Source: Diphasiastrum complanatum
Lineage: Eukaryota; Streptophyta; Lycopodiopsida; Lycopodiales; Lycopodiaceae
Direction: 5' to 3'
NCBI GenBank assembly: GCA_029204225.1
Contig: CM055094.1
Location: forward strand, 13,324,422-13,366,107
Length of the DNA stretch: 41,686 bases
Shown here: one piece after another, positions 30,127-41,265 of the stretch
Layout of the letters: each line of letters opens with the position of its first letter
How positions within the stretch are numbered: position 1 is the first letter of the stretch
The notes under the pieces: generated by a model
Database searches by the model: none
Seen by the model: the letters and a program-made list of their open reading frames with translations, nothing else
Told to the model about the DNA's origin: nothing
Position numbers and translations under genes: made by a program

Positions 30127-31075
30127 CTAAGGAAACAAACATCCATCTCGTTACTTTGAGATAGATTACCTGAGGTTGAAGCTTGTTTTTTGACGCAATC
30201 ACCTGCAAGGTGACCCTCGCCATTGCACTTGAAGCACAGGTTCTTCTTACGAGCTTCAGCTTTATCATTGCCACCATGATGTTTTTTAAAGTTTTTCTTG
30301 GTTTTCTTAGGATTGTTGGAATTGGGACGTGTTTCATTAACAACTTCCCTATCCTTCCTCTTAAATTGAAAACCTTTTTTCTGCTCATTAGGCTGTTGAC
30401 CCCTAGGTGGCTTAGGTGTGTCATCAAAGTATTTTGCAGCCCTAATAGCATCTTCTAGGGTTTTTGGATGGTTCCTACAAACATCCACTTGATAATCTTT
30501 TGGTAACCCATCAATAGACATTAACATTTGTACCTTAGGCGGAATATCACTATAAAGTGAATTCAGGTACTCATGAAAATCTTGAATAAACTGATCCAAA
30601 CCTTTATTCATGGTTAGATGACTCAACTTTTGGAAGTGTTCATAGTCATCTAAAAGTGGTAGAAAATAATCCCTAAAAAGCTTGCAAAATTCATCCCATG
30701 TACAAGGTTGATTGCCCTTTGCAACTAAGTCATCCCACCAAACTAAGGTTCTTCCTTCAAGGAACATAGTGACAGTGGATAACTTCTCAGATTCAGGGAA
30801 TGGTTCATGGCAAAGTATTTGTTCCAAACATTCAGCCAAGAACTTACCACTTGTAAGTTCCTATCCTTCTTCTCCCCCTTAAACACTTGTACAGGAGGTG
30901 GAACTACATGTTTCTTTTGATTGGCTAACCTAGACTCTAAGTCTTGGTTTCTTTGATTAGTTTCAAGAAGTTGCTTATTAGTGGCTTGAATTTGTTGGTA
31001 TAATAGTTCAAGAGCTTGTGCCACATTGGATGGGTTTGATAGATCAAATGTTGGGTTTTCATTGGTTTGATCCAT
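30018..31075 (-). pseudogene. Chromovirus C gag, frameshifted
   Basis: Capsid/nucleocapsid polyprotein. The ATG at 31075 starts M-D-Q-T-N-E-N followed by a coiled-coil N-terminus rich in Q and N. Near 30840 (at D-R-N-L-Q-V) the reading shifts to the frame containing L-V-W-W-D-D-L and F-R-D-Y-F-L-P, the retrotransposon gag domain. A lysine-rich tail and one CCHC knuckle, C-F-K-C-N-G-E-G-H-L-A-G-D-C (about 30245-30205), follow. The gag frame overlaps the start of the protease frame (30126-30018), so pol is in a different frame from gag here; whether that was ancestral or is decay is unclear. Confidence 0.9.
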
Positions 31076-32113
31076 TGGGGTTGCTTGTGTGTTTTCCTAT
31101 TATGCAAATACAACAACAAGTGCTCAAATTAGAATGATAGAAATGCTTCAATTGTTACATCCAATGCAAATAAAAAGCATTTACTTCTAATCATTCAATC
31201 TTATTGTTTGTAAGCTCAATCCAAGCCTACTATTTGCAAGCTTAATCCAAGCTTAAGAGGAAAACAACAACAAGCTACATTTGCCTTGATCAAAAGCAAA
31301 AATGAAAACCAAATCTTTATGTAAACTTCAATTAACTAATCCAAGCTAATGTTTACATAAAGCTCCCATTCCATTCCCATTCCAATTCTATTTGTCATTT
31401 CAAAAGCAACCAAAGTTTTCACATTTCTCACTATTCTAGATTTCCAAAACCAAGAAACTAGTGTCTAGAAATGGATAACTAATGAAACTTTATGAAAACT
31501 TTAATTTTCAAATCTAATTTTCAGATTTACATGTCTGAAAATCAGAACTTGAAAATGACAAAAAACAGAATTTCAAAACTTGTTTTATGCACAAAGTTAC
31601 ACTACCGTTCCCTTCCTACATTGTCATATTCATGAAACTAGGAGATAGAAAGGTGTAACTATTGAAGTTTGAATGAAAACTTCACTTTTCTAATTTTCAG
31701 ATTTACAGGTCTGAAAAACAGAACTTCAAAATGAAAATCAAAACTTCAAACACTTCATTTATGCAAAAAAAACACTAGTTTTGATCAAAACACATAGCTA
31801 GAATCAATCTTTTTGCCAAAAAAAGTTTGTGTATGTAGAGGAAGACTTCCTCTACCTATCCCACAAATCTTTTTTCAGAACTTTTAAAAACCCAAAGCCC
31901 ACTTTAAAACTTCTCTAAAACTATCAAAAATCAGCCTCTAAACAATTCTATAAGCATCACTACTCTCTTCCAAAGAGAACTAGATTCATTGGGTACTTCA
32001 ACTACAAGCTTCCTACAACTAGAAAAGCCTATAATCTTCCCCAAAAAAAAAAAATTAGTTGGTGATCTTAATAGAACTTGAAGAAGGTTAGAAAGGTTAC
32101 CATCCTTTGTCTG
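31076..32113 (-). other. Leader of chromovirus C
   Basis: About 1 kb between primer-binding site and gag ATG, A/T-rich, without long frames. TTTTCAGATTTACA-type blocks recur at about 31520 and 31695, with flanking A-T-G-A-A-A-C-T-T motifs, suggesting an imperfect 160-180 bp duplication. Confidence 0.6.
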
Positions 32114-32125
32114 GCTCTGATACCA
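32114..32125 (-). promoter_or_regulatory. Primer-binding site, tRNA-Met type
   Basis: Minus-strand TGGTATCAGAGC, one base after the LTR end, matches the 3' end complement of plant initiator tRNA-Met, the usual chromovirus and copia primer. Confidence 0.95.
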
Positions 32126-32126
32126 C

Positions 32127-33204
32127 TTTTACAAGTAGAGGTGAGGAAGTCCTCCAAATCCAAGGTAGAGCCTCCAAATGTCCTCCAAGCAACCTGCAAG
32201 CTTCAAGATGCTTCCCAACTCCAAGCTAGGATGCCTCCACCTGCAAGTAAGGATCTGCAAGCCTCCAAGGATCTCTCCTCCACCTGTGTCCCTACTCTTT
32301 AAACACAAAGATAGATAACAAGCTGGCCTCAAGTATTCACCACCCAACCATAGCTAGATCCAAGCTCCAAGCAAGACCTGTCTGGCACCCCCTTGCTAAC
32401 CATAAACAAATCATAAGCATACCACAACACTCCATAGCATACTCAAGATCCAAACCCTACTTATGTCCCATACCATAAGCAAGATCCAAACCTCAAGCAT
32501 ACTACCACAAGAAAGCACTCTACACACTAGTAGCAACACTAGAGCATAAGCCAAGCAAACAAGAGAGATCTCCCCCCCACAATGGGCGCTCTACTACCCT
32601 CATATAGATGGCCCATGGACCCCTCCAATGCACTATGGAGTTCCATGCTCATCCAATGAGAGAGAGAGAAGCCTAGGGGAGTTAAAGAATCTCCAAGAGC
32701 CTTCATAGGCTTATGGAATGTCAAGAGACTCCTTCCATAACCTATGACTCTTTGAATGCCTTTCTTGTGGGAGTTGGGAACTCAATGGACACTTTAGAAG
32801 GGCGCCCTCCTACTAGGTCCCATTGCCCAAGTTGTGCAAGTATACTTTGGTCCTAGACCAATAAAGTGATATGGTTCAAGGTTGAGGCCCAAGGTTTAGA
32901 AAAATAGTCATCCAATGACTTTCTAACACCTCACTAGATTCCATACCTCCATCCAAGGCATAGACACCTACCTGCCCTTAATCAAGGACACTAGTACCTT
33001 AATCTAAGACACCTATCCTTAATAGTAAGGGTACCCCTTATCCAAGGGTCACGTGACCCCATACCTCCAACTAAGGTATAGTCACTTGCCTGTCCTTATC
33101 CAAGGGCACATACCCTTATCCTAAAGGTACCTTGCCATATAGCCCCCAACACTAAATGGACTATTAGGGGTCTGAAGTACTGGTAGTTACATAGGTATGT
33201 AACA
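32127..33204 (-). repeat. Chromovirus C 5' LTR
   Basis: 1078 bp, direct repeat of 25566-26642, adjoining the primer-binding site. It carries the promoter that would drive the element (TATA at 32600-32608). Confidence 0.95.
32600..32608 (-). promoter_or_regulatory. TATA box of chromovirus C 5' LTR
   Basis: Minus-strand CTATATGAGG, conserved in the other LTR at about 26039-26047 and placed about 470 bp before the LTR end. Motif-based. Confidence 0.55.
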
Positions 33205-33209
33205 CTCTT
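33205..33209. repeat. Right target site duplication of chromovirus C
   Basis: CTCTT, matching 25561-25565. The sequence that follows continues the CT-rich tract of the interrupted E LTR. Confidence 0.85.
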
Positions 33210-33437
33210 TCTCTCTCTTTCTCTTCTCTTCTCAATCTCTTCTTCTCCATCCCTTCCCTTCAACCAAAACTATGATGAATGTTAGTGTCGAGGAGTAGTA
33301 TAGTGGTGAGTAGAGTTAAGGGAGAAAGTAGGAATTTAGCTAAAAGTAGCATCTATGCATAGTTAGGCACCTATCCAGTGATCTAACCTTTGTTGATAGG
33401 CGGAAGGGTTATACTACGAGAGATCTTCGACCCCACA
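33210..33437 (+). repeat. E(+) 3' LTR, second part
   Basis: Resumes the CT-rich tract and aligns with the complement of 9352-9545 (GAGTAGTATAGTGGTGAGTA, GCTAAAAGTAGCAT, GGTTGAT-type blocks). It ends CCCCACA at 33437, at which point copia integrase begins without any gap. Confidence 0.75.
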
Positions 33438-35646
33438 ATGATCAAGGCTCTAAGGTCAGACAACGGAGGAGAATATATCTCTATCGAGTTTAAGGAGTAC
33501 TGCCAAAGCCAAGGCATTGAGCAGCAATTCATCACTCCTTACAGTCCTCAGTCTAATGGCTTAGCCGAGAGGAAGAACCGTACCCTGGTTGAATCTGCCA
33601 AATGTATGCTAGCGCATGCATCGTTGCCTAAGAGATTCTGGACTGAAGTTGTCTCCACTGCAACTTACGTCCAAAATAGATGTTCGACTAAGGCCCTCTT
33701 AGGCAAGACACCCCACGAGGTGTGGACAGGATCTAAGCCTTCTTCGAAGAACCTAAGAGTGTTTGGGTGCATTGCCTTCACGCAGATCCCAAAAGACACG
33801 AGGAAGAAATTGGACTTCCAAGGTCTCAAGACATCCTGATCGGATATACTTCATCTGATAATACATATAAGTTGTATGATCCTGACACCCAAAAAAGCCT
33901 GTATAGTCGGGATACATTCTTTATCGAGGATCAATTCGTTGACCTCAAAGGCAAGGATATTGCTCCAGGAGAACCTTCATCACCTGCCATTGACACGACA
34001 GTCCGAGCTTCTGGCTCAGGCATGTCTATTGTCGACCCACTTTGTGACAGCGAATCAGACAAAGATGTTGTTGTTAACCAGCAACAAGTGCCAGGAGCGG
34101 TTCATCAGTCAAATTCTCTCAGAAGATCAAACCGAGTGCGCACACAGCCCACAAGGTATACTCCTGAGTCTGCATGTCTCTTGATATAGAAACCGATGAC
34201 AGTCGAAGAGGCACTCAGCCAACCAGACTCTGATCTCTGGAGAGAAGCTATGGACAGAGAGTATTCCTCTCTGATCAAGAACTAGACATGGTCATTAGTC
34301 GAAGCCCCTATTGGCTGCAATATCATTGATTGCAAATGGATCTTTAAGATCAAATACAATGCCAACGGAGCAATTGATTGAAGGAAGGCAAGAGTAATAG
34401 CACGAGGATTAGCTTATCTGATGGAGTTATACAAGAAGACATCTACATGATCCAACCCGAAGGATACGTTCTGGAAGGTATGAAGAATCATGTCTGTAAA
34501 CTCCACAAAGCACTATACAGCTTGAAACAGTCTACCAGAGCTTGGTTTCAGAGGATCAATACATTCCTCATCGAACAAGGATTTAAACCAAGCATTGCTG
34601 ATTGCAACGTCTATTCCAAGTCAGTACAGCAATCCTACATTATCAGCACCTTATACATGGATGATACGTTGCTCTTCAGCAACAATACCAATTTTGGTCA
34701 AGGATTTCAAACAGATGTTGTTTTCAGAGTTCGACATGACTGATTTGGGCGAAGATCACTTTTGTTTGGGCATTCAAATCCACAGAGACAGAGCGAAATG
34801 ACTAATTTACATCACTCAACAAAGGTATCTTCACAATGTTCTTAACAGATACAATCTAATGAATTGTAAATTAGCTCACTCACCAATGGATCCAGGCCTG
34901 CATCTGTCAAAGGACCAATGTCCCCAGACCAAGCAGGAAGAGGACAAATGAGAGAGTATCTATATCGATTGATACTTGGATCTCTCATGTACGCAATGGT
35001 CTATACAAGACCAGATATCTCTTTTGCAGTGAGCTCACTCAGCCAATATATGGCTAATCCTAGCATTACCCATTGGAAGGATCTCATAAGAGTCATGAGA
35101 TATATTTGAGCTACCGTGGAACAGTGCATCTGCTATGGAGACGTCAGCAACAACAATCTTCATCAGCTCAGTGGTTATTCTGATGCAAGCTGGGGAGAGA
35201 TGTAGACAATCGTAAGTCCACATCTGGATTTACATTTTCTTCAACGACGGTCCTATTTCATGGAACAGTCATAAGCAAACCTCTATTGCACTTTCTTCTA
35301 CATAAATAGAGTACATTGATGCTTCTCAATCTATTAAGGAAGAATTCTGGTTGAGAAATTTAATGTCAGACGTTAATTTGTATCAGTACAGCCCTACAAT
35401 TTTATTCTGTGATAATCAGAGTGCTATTGCCTTATCGACCAACCCTAGATTTCACTCTAGGAGTAAGCACATTGAAATCAGATATCACTACATCAGGGGC
35501 AAGGTTCTCAACGAAGAGGTAAGTTTAACATACTGCAGAACGCAGGACATGGTCATAGACATATTCACAAAAGCACTCAATGTTAATGCACACAACAAAT
35601 TTTGTGCATTGCTTAGTCTAGAGATCAAGACATTCACAGATCCAGA
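33438..35646 (+). pseudogene. Ty1/copia integrase, RT and RNase H (copia-2), broken
   Basis: Pol part of a copia element; gag, protease and the integrase N-terminus are missing. Integrase: R-S-D-N-G-G-E-Y (second catalytic Asp), G-L-A-E-R-K-N-R-T (Glu), P-H-E-V-W-T-G, then a frame change near 33830 to L-I-G-Y-T-S. RT: W-R-E-A-M-D-R-E-Y, stops (TAG near 34282, TGA near 34378), C-K-W-I-F-K-I-K-Y, then A-R-V-I-A-R-G-L joined directly to G-V-I-Q-E-D-I-Y-M. The fingers/palm segment with the first catalytic Asp is deleted, some 60-70 codons compared with relatives. L-Y-M-D-D is intact at about 34655. RNase H ends with S-K-H-I-E-I-R-Y-H and D-I-F-T-K-A-L (about 35565). The last codons are replaced by the F LTR at 35647. 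Confidence 0.9.
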
Positions 35647-36815
35647 TGTTGGCTGATTCTGTCAAATCCCCAAGATACTCGGACAGAGCAACTCAAGAGC
35701 ACCTCTCACCTTAGACCAAGGAGGTCTCTGAGAAGACGAGACTAATGAAGACTGAGAGCCGAGTATGAGAGCCTAAGAATACTAGTTAGTAATGACAAGT
35801 AAGAACTGTGTAAGCCTCATGGTGAATCTCAAAAGATGGAATGACCATGTAGGAACTAGTATTTCTAAGCAAATGTAATAAATGCAAGTAGACCCCTCTT
35901 AAAGAAAGTAGAGTGAGCCACCTTTTGATGGTGACCTCTAGTGGAGAGCATTATTGCACTTGTAATTGGTGAAATGTGGCAATTCCACTAGGATGCCACC
36001 TAAGTAGCTCTCTTGCTTATTTAAGAGACTTCCTCCTTGTGAAGAGGAGCTTTTTGCAATGTATCCACTCCATGCTTAATAAGAAGATTTCCCATGAGTT
36101 TGATGCTACACTAAGCTCCTTGATCATGATGGTTTTCTTGAGTGATGCCCCTATGATCATGCCCTTCCATTCATATTGTGTGTGGTTGTGGATTTAGAGT
36201 GGATTAGTTTTCTTGCTTTCCTAGTTGTGGATTAGATTTCATGTTTTTCTTGTGGATTAATGTAGAAACCAGCATTCAAGTAAACTAAATAGGCTAGATC
36301 TGTGGTGTGATTCTTGCATATCTCTGTACAATCCAATTCTTGATGTTCTTGGGATGTCCAAGGATCAATATGCTGGTTAATTTCTTGATTCTTGAACTTA
36401 TAACATGTTGTAGTTTACTTCTTGTTTCTTGTTTATCAGTTTATGCAAATGTAGCTCAGTTCAGTGTAGTGTAGGATCTGATTTCAATCTGTTTTTAGAG
36501 TAAGTAGCAGTAGAAACTACTAAACGTTCATTGGCTTGCATGCTGATCTATGAATGAGCGTTCTTGGCTTGCATCATCTATGTAGAATGTAAGTGCGTTC
36601 AAGAGTGACGTCCCTGAGTAGTCCTCTGACAAGCAGGACAAAGAAAATCTATACTACAACGTCTACATGTTTCCTTCTGCCTGGTTTCGCATCGTAAAAT
36701 CAAGAAACCATCTAACGAATGCCTTTGAGCTTGGTAACAGGCAAAAATGGTTCTGAAGAAGAGGCAAGAAAGAATCGTAGTAAACAAATTCTCTAGAAAA
36801 GGAAATTTGTCAACA
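35647..36815 (+). repeat. F copy 2 5' LTR
   Basis: Starts TGTTGGCTGATT and ends GTCAACA, giving the TGTTG/CAACA terminal inverted repeat, two bases before the primer site. The start is fixed by F copy 1 (16349). A TATA-like CTTATTTAAGAGAC lies at 36015-36028 and is conserved in all F LTR copies seen. Confidence 0.85.
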
Positions 36816-36817
36816 TT

Positions 36818-36830
36818 TGGCACCGTTGCC
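36818..36830 (+). promoter_or_regulatory. Primer-binding site, tRNA-Asp-like
   Basis: TGGCACCGTTGCC followed by CATTGAAC resembles the E site (TGGCGCCGTTG...) with a few changes. The position two bases after the LTR end supports it. Confidence 0.75.
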
Positions 36831-37065
36831 CATTGAACTCCAACACCTTCTACATCAGAAACCTGCAACCTTGTCCACGTTCAGATCTCTGCAACAACAT
36901 TCCAAATCTTTAAACAAATCTGAGTTCCTACACAATTTACAGAGCCACATCATTGGCTACATCATTACCCATATCCACGAGCTATTAGCCTCACCAATCA
37001 CTTGTAAACAAACACTCTAACAGACCTGGGTTTCTTTCACCACCGACTCATGCTCCTCACGCTTG

Positions 37066-37430
37066 AAATCTCAACCGGAGCCCCAGCTTCGAATCTCAAC
37101 CGACACAACCTATCAATTATCAACCGACAACAAGTGTGCAATCTTAACCGACGGTCATCCATTACATATCGACCAACGGTGATCAACTGAGATCTCGACC
37201 GCTGCGCTACAGTCTAATCTCAATCGACGGTCATCCGTTACAACTCGACTGACGATCATCTCTTGCAATCTCGACCGACGCATTGCATCAAATCTCAACT
37301 GACGCATTGCATCAAATCTCAACCGACGCATTGCATCAGATCTCCACCGACGGCATTGCATGAAATCTCAACTGACGACCATCCAGTCCAATCTCAACCG
37401 ACAGCCTCAATCAATTTCAACCGATGGCCT
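37066..37430 (+). repeat. 24-bp minisatellite-like array in the F leader
   Basis: Three adjacent 24-bp units, AATCTCAACCGACGCATTGC plus ATCA, lie at 37267-37290, 37291-37314 and 37315-37338. About a dozen degenerate units with the core AATCTCAACCGAC surround them (for example 37092, 37140, 37364). Frames across this tract on both strands are open only because of the repeat and are not genes. Confidence 0.85.
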
Positions 37431-37849
37431 ACTTCCACCACTTGACCCGCAAACAGACGCCTTACCGCTACCACGGCCACTTCCTCCGCAACTAACTGCA
37501 CTCATCGCATTCCCTCAAACCCTTACGACCACCCTACATCCGCATACACCATCCCGATAGCCTTCCGTCAAAAACCACCGCAAATGACTACCCAACACCG
37601 CAATCCTACAACCCTACGATTACCCACCACCACCTTCAAGTGCCACAGGCCACCCTCTACCAAGATCCGCAATTAGTCGATTGACATCGCCTTCAGCCCG
37701 CTAACACCGTAATCATAGCGCCTCCACCACTGTCTGCCATCACCCGCACATAACCGCAATCCACCACCACCGTAAACCGTAAATCGTAGGGACCGCAAAA
37801 ATCCAAAAAAAAAAAAAAACCCCAACACAGAAAAAATCACCAGTACCCA
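37431..37849 (+). other. F leader, part between repeat array and gag
   Basis: A C/A-rich leader with a run of 15 or so A near 37806-37820 just before gag. No ORF of note. Confidence 0.5.
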
Positions 37850-39194
37850 ATGGACCAACAAAACGATCCTCAAGTCCCAGACGATTATCCATACGAGATC
37901 AGGTCCCCTATAGCTGAACAAATCAGACATCATAGGTTCTACCGAATGCAAGCCGTACTCCAAGAGCCATCCACAAACCCGTTCAACAGACAAGAACCTG
38001 ATAAAGCCAAGTCTTCACGCGCATGACCCCATTTTTCTGGTGCTGAGCCCTCACAGGTCAGAACCAGCCTTAATGGAGTCCCTGCTACCCACGGGGCTCA
38101 TCTTGAGAGACGTACACCAAAACTAGACCTACCAAAGTTTGACAGTATTTCGGACCCTCAAAGATTTTTACAAATCTTTGAGAATGCATGTGATGTGTAT
38201 GGTGAAACATCTCCCGATGCTCTAGTCCAACTGTTCTCGATGACCATGATCGCTAAAGCACGTGATTGGTTTTTCAACCTTGATCGTGACGAAAAGACAG
38301 ACTGGTCAATTTTGCAAGAGTCCTTTGTCAAGCGTTTTAAGCCCTTTTGCTTGATAGAGAGCCCTTTTGTCAAATTGAGTTATGACAAAAGACGAATGTG
38401 TACGAGACTATATCGAGCGTTTCAAACACCTCAAAAGTTAAGTACAAGAACAGCCCTCCGAACAGATGCTCATCACTTGGTTTCTAATAGGCCTTCCAAG
38501 ATGGAATAGACGCGAGCTTAAATCCAATAATGAATACACAAGTCTAAAGCTAGCTATGTCTGATGCCATCAAGGAAGAAGACGAAGGATCAGATGTTGAC
38601 GAATCTAGGGAAAGATGAGCACCACGTGCACCTGTCCATGAGTCCAAGCCGATCGAGGACACCTGAGATCAGATTTGGAAATCACAGTTGGAGTTGCTTA
38701 ATAAGCAACACCAACTACAAATGGAGAAACTCACCAATGAGTTTCAAACTACCTTGAAGTCTATCCAAAGTAGTATGTCTGGTCAGCCAAAACCGGCACA
38801 GGTACCTTATAGACGAAAAACAATATGGTGCCCACACTGCCGGGCTATGCATCCTGTTGATGCTTGTCCTTCATATCAACCTATTCAAGCACATACAGTT
38901 CAACAATATGAAGAACACCCATCACAATTTGAAAATGTCTTGCTTTATCAAGAATATCCATCAGAAAGTCCAGAACCATTAGCCATACAAGATGGCTATG
39001 CTGTTATACAAGGGCCATTGCACATTAGATGTTTCATCTGTGGTGAAACTGGCCACTTCATGGTTGATTGTCCAGTCAAGACCAAGTACCATGCTGAGTG
39101 TCCTGACTGTATCAGAAAACACAGTTTCAAAGACTGCTTGAGACAACCGACCAAGATCTTACCTGCCCGTCACGTTAGTTATGAATCACAATAG
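37850..39194 (+). pseudogene. F gag with three zinc knuckles, broken
   Basis: Structural polyprotein related to E gag (shared P-K-x-D-S/G...S-D-P, R-F-L-Q-I-F-E, W-F-F-N-L, K-R-F-K-P, E-E-D-E-G-S-D blocks). The start is the ATG at 37850, which is in frame with the capsid region and follows the leader. A TGA near 38030 and a frame change near 38395 interrupt capsid, and later stops lie near 38616 and 38664. The last frame (38688-39194) has a glutamine-rich coil and knuckles C-P-H-C-R-A-M-H-P-V-D-A-C, C-F-I-C-G-E-T-G-H-F-M-V-D-C and C-P-D-C-I-R-K-H-S-F-K-D-C, ending Y-E-S-Q-stop. Two knuckles have the C-x2-C-x3-H-x4-C spacing. Confidence 0.9.
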
Positions 39195-40194
39195 GATCCT
39201 CACGACAACACAACACGAGCACCATAGCAACCCAACAGTTAAACTTGCTGCCCAACCGAGAAGTTTCTTACAAACTTCTATAACACCACACAATACGCCA
39301 GCGTCATAATGCAAAAAGACAATCTGAAATGAATCCTTGTCGAAAGAAAGTGAAACCGATACTCCGTCATCTGCTACAATGTCCAACCAAGAGCAACCTT
39401 CACAGGGAATTGACAGTTTTTCTCCCCTTCTACAACCTCAAATCTGATTGTCTTTCACATGCAAATAAGATTTCCAATGTGCCAATACACAATAAATCTA
39501 GGATTTAGAAATTCATTCAGAGATTCGGTTCTGAATCTCTTGTTCAAAGAGGTCCTCAGGACATAGTATCTCACCCATACCTGCATCTCACGCTATATCT
39601 TACAACATCTGTTATCCATGATGATAGATGTTAGTGTCACGAACCCTGCCTTGTTTTGACAAGGGCTTATGAGAGTAAGTCACATTACTCTACAGCACAA
39701 ATGAAATATTACAACTATCAAGGTGACTTATCAATGTTGATGAATGCAAGTTTTGTTAGACAAGTGCATATAGTTCTCACTCTCTGTACAGTTTGTTTAT
39801 TTCCTTGTTGCTCTTCATTCCTAGTCTGTGATTGATTTTTGCATGAGAAATAGCTACTGCACGAGAGTCTTCTGTAGAGCATCTCCAGAACACATTTTTA
39901 TTCATCTATCCATCTTCAGATTATCTTGTACAGCAGTTTAGAATTTGTTGAGCAATATCAGAAATCCATGGACAGTCGAAGTTGATTCCTACATCTCATT
40001 GCCATATTCATCTTCGAGTCAACTATAGCAAGATCAAAACAAATTTAGTTAAAATTTGTTCAATCTTTAGTACAGTCACATGTTCAAAGAGTTTCAACTA
40101 CGTGTTCCACACGCAGATCCAACCTTGAACATGACCAGTTACCAGCAACAACATCCCCACCAACAGATTTGGGGGGGGGGGGGAGAGAGTGGAT
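39195..40194 (+). other. F copy 2 spacer where pol would be expected
   Basis: One kilobase aligning with F copy 1 (14661-15540) and without pol motifs in any frame. A short peptide S-Q-G-I-D-S-F-S-P-L-L (about 39399-39440) right after gag is open in this copy. The remainder is frame-broken. Confidence 0.6.
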
Positions 40195-41265
40195 CTGCTT
40201 GGATCCACTGGAGTAGTTACGCTGCCAACAACAATACCAGCAAGATCTACAGCCAAGGTCACAAGTCAAATATGAAAACGACAAGGCTTAAGAAGACAGA
40301 TGGACAATCCAAAGAGACTCAATCAGAAGAAGTACCCCAGTCACAACGAAGATCCTTCAGAGAGGGAAACACAAACATTGAGAAATCAATCTCTTTCTTC
40401 AACCAACCTCTTGCCATACTTCTGCACCCATTTTTCATGCCTATCGTCCACACCATCTATCGTTGTCACCACCATCCTTCCTTCCATCTATTTGTTTATC
40501 ATCTGTTTACTGTTCTTCTAAGAAATCCCAAGTTTTGATAGTCTTACCGAAGCAGCTGATAGATCATTGCAAATGTCCTGTGGAGACCAACTGCCTATAA
40601 TGGATGATCAGCCAAACAAAGATCTAAGAAGCAGGCGAAGCAGCTAGAACAAATAAAGAGAAAGATCCAAGAAGCTAAGGAGGAAAGAACAGAACTTAAA
40701 CAACAGATGAGTCAGATCAATCTTGATCAAAAGAAACTCTCTGGAGCAATGAGTTGAATCCCCTCTTATGAAGCCCAAAGAGATCCAAAAATAATGGATC
40801 AAAAGAAAGAGCTGCAAAAAAAAAAAAAAGATGAAGACAACCGTGAACCTGCAAAATAAAGCGAATTCCTCACCCAACAAGTGGTGGTCAAAGCTCAACA
40901 TTGCAAGGGTCCAAGGCTGCAACTGTAGAACTATCAGTTCCTTCACCTTTTCACCAAGCCTTCATCATGTTCCCTTACCGTTATTAAACCGTCCATCCAA
41001 ATTTGTTCCTGCCACCAATTTCTTGATGATGAGTCCATCCCCTTGAGACTGATAACCAAAGTTTGTGCAACCTGCAGTCAAAGGTTTTCTTGAGACTGGA
41101 ACTTCAACTAAGGGAAGAACCACGGAGACACCCAGAAGAAAATGGAAGATTGTGACCTCCCAGAAGGTAGAATCTGCCAAGAAACCAAAGATGAAACCGT
41201 CAATGGCAGATACAAGTGACAAAACAAAGAGACACATGGAAATAACTCGAGCATACAAGCTGTGA
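40195..41265 (+). pseudogene. Accessory ORF of family F, copy 2, broken
   Basis: A non-gag, non-pol protein region conserved with copy 1. In order: a polar stretch (K-K-T-D-G-Q-S-K-E-T-Q-S-E-E-V-P-Q-S) in the frame 40080-40538; a charged coiled-coil (40626-40757, Q-I-K-R-K-I-Q-E-A-K-E-E-R-T-E-L-K-Q-Q) ending at TGA; and a basic tail (T-S-T-K-G-R-T-T-E-T-P-R-R-K) in 41065-41265. Frames change between blocks. No catalytic or membrane features. It occupies the same place as ORF3 of family E and shares its coiled-coil nature, but I cannot show homology by eye. Confidence 0.55.

Larger units (their letters stand above)
25566..33204 (-). mobile_element. Complete chromovirus C (Ty3/gypsy), inactive
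   Basis: A structurally complete 7.64-kb element on the minus strand: 5' LTR (33204-32127), tRNA-Met primer site, leader of about 1 kb, gag, protease, RT, RNase H, integrase, chromodomain, polypurine tract and 3' LTR (26642-25566). A CTCTT target duplication flanks it. The LTRs differ by about 15 substitutions and one 1-base indel by eye (about 1.4%), so the insertion is young compared with its host E element. Stops and frameshifts disable gag-pol. Confidence 0.95.
19139..33437 (+). mobile_element. Gypsy family E element, plus copy, split by chromovirus C
   Basis: Ty3/gypsy element of the non-chromovirus (Athila/Tat-like) type. Order: leader (about 19245), gag (19715), protease, RT (cut at about 23718), ORF3 (to 24957) and 3' LTR (25004-25565 plus 33210-33437). 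The LTR is split by chromovirus C. The 5' LTR was not found, so the left end is uncertain. RNase H and integrase are missing. The RT sequence and the D-G-G-S-G protease site argue for the Athila/Tat branch rather than chromoviruses. Confidence 0.75.

Noticed and set aside
35647-36300. This LTR being the 3' LTR of copia-2
   Set aside because: No polypurine tract precedes it, F copy 1 has the same LTR start without copia next to it, and a tRNA-Asp-like site with a gypsy gag follows.
37066-37430. CRISPR-like array
   Set aside because: Units are contiguous without unique spacers and the DNA is plant retrotransposon leader; it is a minisatellite.
37155-37445. Open frames on both strands with repeated R-R-L-R-F-D-A-M or H-C-I-K-S-Q peptides
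   Set aside because: They are open only because the 24-bp repeat is a multiple of three; no family resemblance and the leader position argues against coding.
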